Notes under the pieces: model-generated
What the model was told of the DNA's origin: nothing
The model's database searches: none
What the model saw: the letters and a program-made list of their open reading frames with translations, nothing else
In this document: in pieces, positions 21,858 through 23,052 of the stretch
Numbering within the stretch: position 1 is the first letter of the stretch
Layout: every line of letters begins with the position of its first letter
Program-made: the position numbers and the translations under genes
Assembly: GCA_964598225.1 (NCBI GenBank)
Contig: CAZRBG010000075.1
Location: 1 to 23,052 of the forward strand
Direction: 5' to 3'
DNA length: 23,052 nt
Source of the DNA: SG8-4 sp964598225
Lineage (GTDB): Bacteria; Planctomycetota; Phycisphaerae; Sedimentisphaerales; Anaerobacaceae

Positions 21858-22145
21858 ATGCCATTTCCACCTGCAGAGCCATTACGGCTGCGCCCGGGGG
21901 ATCGAGAGATTCTGGAATCGATGGTGCGAAAGCGTACTTTGGCCCAACGTTTGGTATTTCGTGCCCGCATTTTGCTCTACTGTGCGGACGGGCTGCCGCA
22001 TCGGGAAATCAAGCGTCGCCTCGACACTTCCGTGGACACCGTGCTGCGCTGGCGAAATCGTTATGAACAACAAGGTATCGACGGATTACAGGACCGACCA
22101 AGACCGGGTAGACCCCCGGCTTTTTCCCCCTCAGCAGCAACATGA
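21858..22145 (+). CDS. IS630 transposase, N-terminal part (orfA, helix-turn-helix)
   Basis: 95 aa. DNA-binding part of the transposase: RLVFRARILLYCADGLPHRE, then IKRRLDTSVDTVLRWRNRYE is the helix-turn-helix that binds the element ends, followed by the conserved GIDGLQDRPRPGRPPAFSP. The start at 21858 follows GGAGG with 7-nt spacing. The frame then leaves the family sequence and ends after SAAT; the continuation QQQHEIVALA is in the frame one base further on. The shift must occur at or near the TTTTTCCCCC run (22121-22130). Confidence 0.85.
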   Translation: MPFPPAEPLRLRPGDREILESMVRKRTLAQRLVFRARILLYCADGLPHREIKRRLDTSVDTVLRWRNRYEQQGIDGLQDRPRPGRPPAFSPSAAT

Positions 22146-23028
22146 AATCGTCGCCTTGGCGACGCGGCCGCCCGTGCAACAAGGCCATCCCATCACTCAC
22201 TGGAGCATCAGTGATTTGACCCGAGCAGTTCTGGAAAACGAAATTGCCGGCTCCGTTGCTCCATCCACTATTTGGCGGTTGCTGGATCAGGCTGCTCTTA
22301 AACCCCACCGCTGGCACTACTGGCTCAACAGTCCCGATCCAGAGTTCTATCTTAAGATGTATGATATCGTCGAACTCTATCTGAACGCTCTGCAAATGCA
22401 TGAAAGGGGCGATATCTTGCTTTCTGTGGATGAAAAGACATCCATTCAGGCTTTGAAACGTAAATATCCCCATAAGCCCATGACGCCGGGCCGGATTGAG
22501 CTTATTGAGCATGAATACAAACGTCACGGCACCTGTTGTCTAACCGCCGGCTTAGAGGTTGCAACCGGCGAGGTTATTGGCTTGTTGACACCCAATCGCC
22601 CCGCGGAAGTTTTCGCGGAATTCATCCAATGGATTTGCCAAATGTACGCAGAGTCCCACAGCATCCATATTGTGCTGGATAATCTTAACACCCACTATCA
22701 TGCTTTGACGTGCCAGGTTGTTGCCGACTTTTGCAGCTGCAAGACAGGGCCGGTCGATACAGGCCGTCAGCGCAGGGATTTTCTAACGGATCCGTCCAAG
22801 CGTGTGGTGTTTCATTTCACTCCGTCTCATGCATCGTGGCTTAACCAGATTGAGATTTGGTTTTCTACTTTGGTTCGGAAAGTGATTCGTCGCGGTGATT
22901 TTAGTTCTGTCGATGATTTACAAGATAAGATCATCAGGTTCATCGAATATTACAATGCGAATTTGGCCAAGCCGTATAAGTGGACATATACAGGCAAGCC
23001 TTTGGCTGTGGAAAAGAAAGTTGCTTAG
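22126..23028 (+). CDS. IS630 transposase, catalytic part (orfB, DDE domain)
   Basis: About 300 aa, lacking its own start signal; it needs a +1 shift from orfA to be made. Catalytic triad: Asp in LLSVDEKTSIQAL, Asp in IHIVLDNLNTHYHAL, Glu in SHASWLNQIEIWFS. By my count 57 residues separate the second Asp and the Glu, more than the 34 usual in the family; the extra sequence is the Cys-containing stretch before FHFTPSH. The frame can be read further upstream without a stop (from 21802), but there it overlaps orfA and has no family resemblance. The given start marks where family similarity begins, not a start codon. Confidence 0.85.
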   Translation, partial: PPQQQHEIVALATRPPVQQGHPITHWSISDLTRAVLENEIAGSVAPSTIWRLLDQAALKPHRWHYWLNSPDPEFYLKMYDIVELYLNALQMHERGDILLSVDEKTSIQALKRKYPHKPMTPGRIELIEHEYKRHGTCCLTAGLEVATGEVIGLLTPNRPAEVFAEFIQWICQMYAESHSIHIVLDNLNTHYHALTCQVVADFCSCKTGPVDTGRQRRDFLTDPSKRVVFHFTPSHASWLNQIEIWFSTLVRKVIRRGDFSSVDDLQDKIIRFIEYYNANLAKPYKWTYTGKPLAVEKKVA

Positions 23029-23052
23029 TCGTGATACTTATGAAATGCTGTA

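Larger units (their letters stand above)
21747..23050 (+). mobile_element. IS630-family insertion sequence, complete, about 1.3 kb
   Basis: The left end (21747 on) and the reverse complement of the right end (23050 back) both begin CAGCATTTCA and share the ACGACTA block about 18-24 nt in, so the terminal inverted repeats are about 30 bp and imperfect. Each end is flanked by TA (21745-21746 and 23051-23052), the target-site duplication of this family. The element carries a transposase in two overlapping frames. Its left end lies in the zinc-ribbon gene. The right flank is not visible because the window ends at the duplicated TA. Confidence 0.88.

Overview
The window looks like a piece of a Planctomycetota chromosome, most likely a Phycisphaerae-type lineage. 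The pointers are an H-X9-DG type pseudopilin, a Tat-exported formylglycine sulfatase, a glycine-rich RRM protein, envelope genes under an ECF sigma factor, and intergenic DNA littered with short palindromic repeats. This placement is inferred from gene content; there is no rRNA or other marker gene in the window.

Left half, 683-12349, all on the minus strand. Reading with transcription from the right, a five-gene operon starts at 12349: an ECF sigma factor, an anti-sigma factor fused through a membrane helix and a long linker to an exported DUF4139 domain, and three secreted stand-alone DUF4139 paralogs (401, 454 and 453 aa). A sigmaM-like promoter (TGTCAAC-N16-CGTC) precedes the sigma gene and a hairpin follows the last gene. 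An 88-bp octamer tandem repeat sits before the 454-aa gene. The regulator therefore carries outside the membrane the same domain that its operon exports. I regard this as the most novel system in the window. Downstream on the same strand is an RND efflux pair (periplasmic adaptor, then an inner-membrane permease with an unusual insertion of about 137 residues), with its own candidate promoter at 5437-5465.

Middle, 12350-17221. A repeat-rich gap leads to a pseudopilin gene (minus strand) whose last codons lie in a dispersed repeat. An AT-richer island on the plus strand follows, holding a XamI-like type II restriction endonuclease and its adenine methyltransferase. Immediately after it come remnants of a hicB-hicA toxin-antitoxin pair; hicA is cut by an inverted-repeat element.

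Right part, 17222-20628, minus strand: a SlyD-like FKBP isomerase, an RRM RNA-binding protein with an RGG-rich tail, a sulfatase, and a complete ParE-type toxin with a TIGR02574-type antitoxin behind a good sigma70 promoter.

Right end, 20629-23052, plus strand: a strong promoter with a tandem TACGTA operator-like element starts a roughly 300-nt structured leader. The leader has a UUCG hairpin and two mutually exclusive GC-rich hairpins, the second being a terminator. It precedes a double zinc-ribbon gene that is interrupted by an IS630-family element. Both terminal inverted repeats and TA dinucleotides of the element are visible, and the window ends exactly at its right TA.
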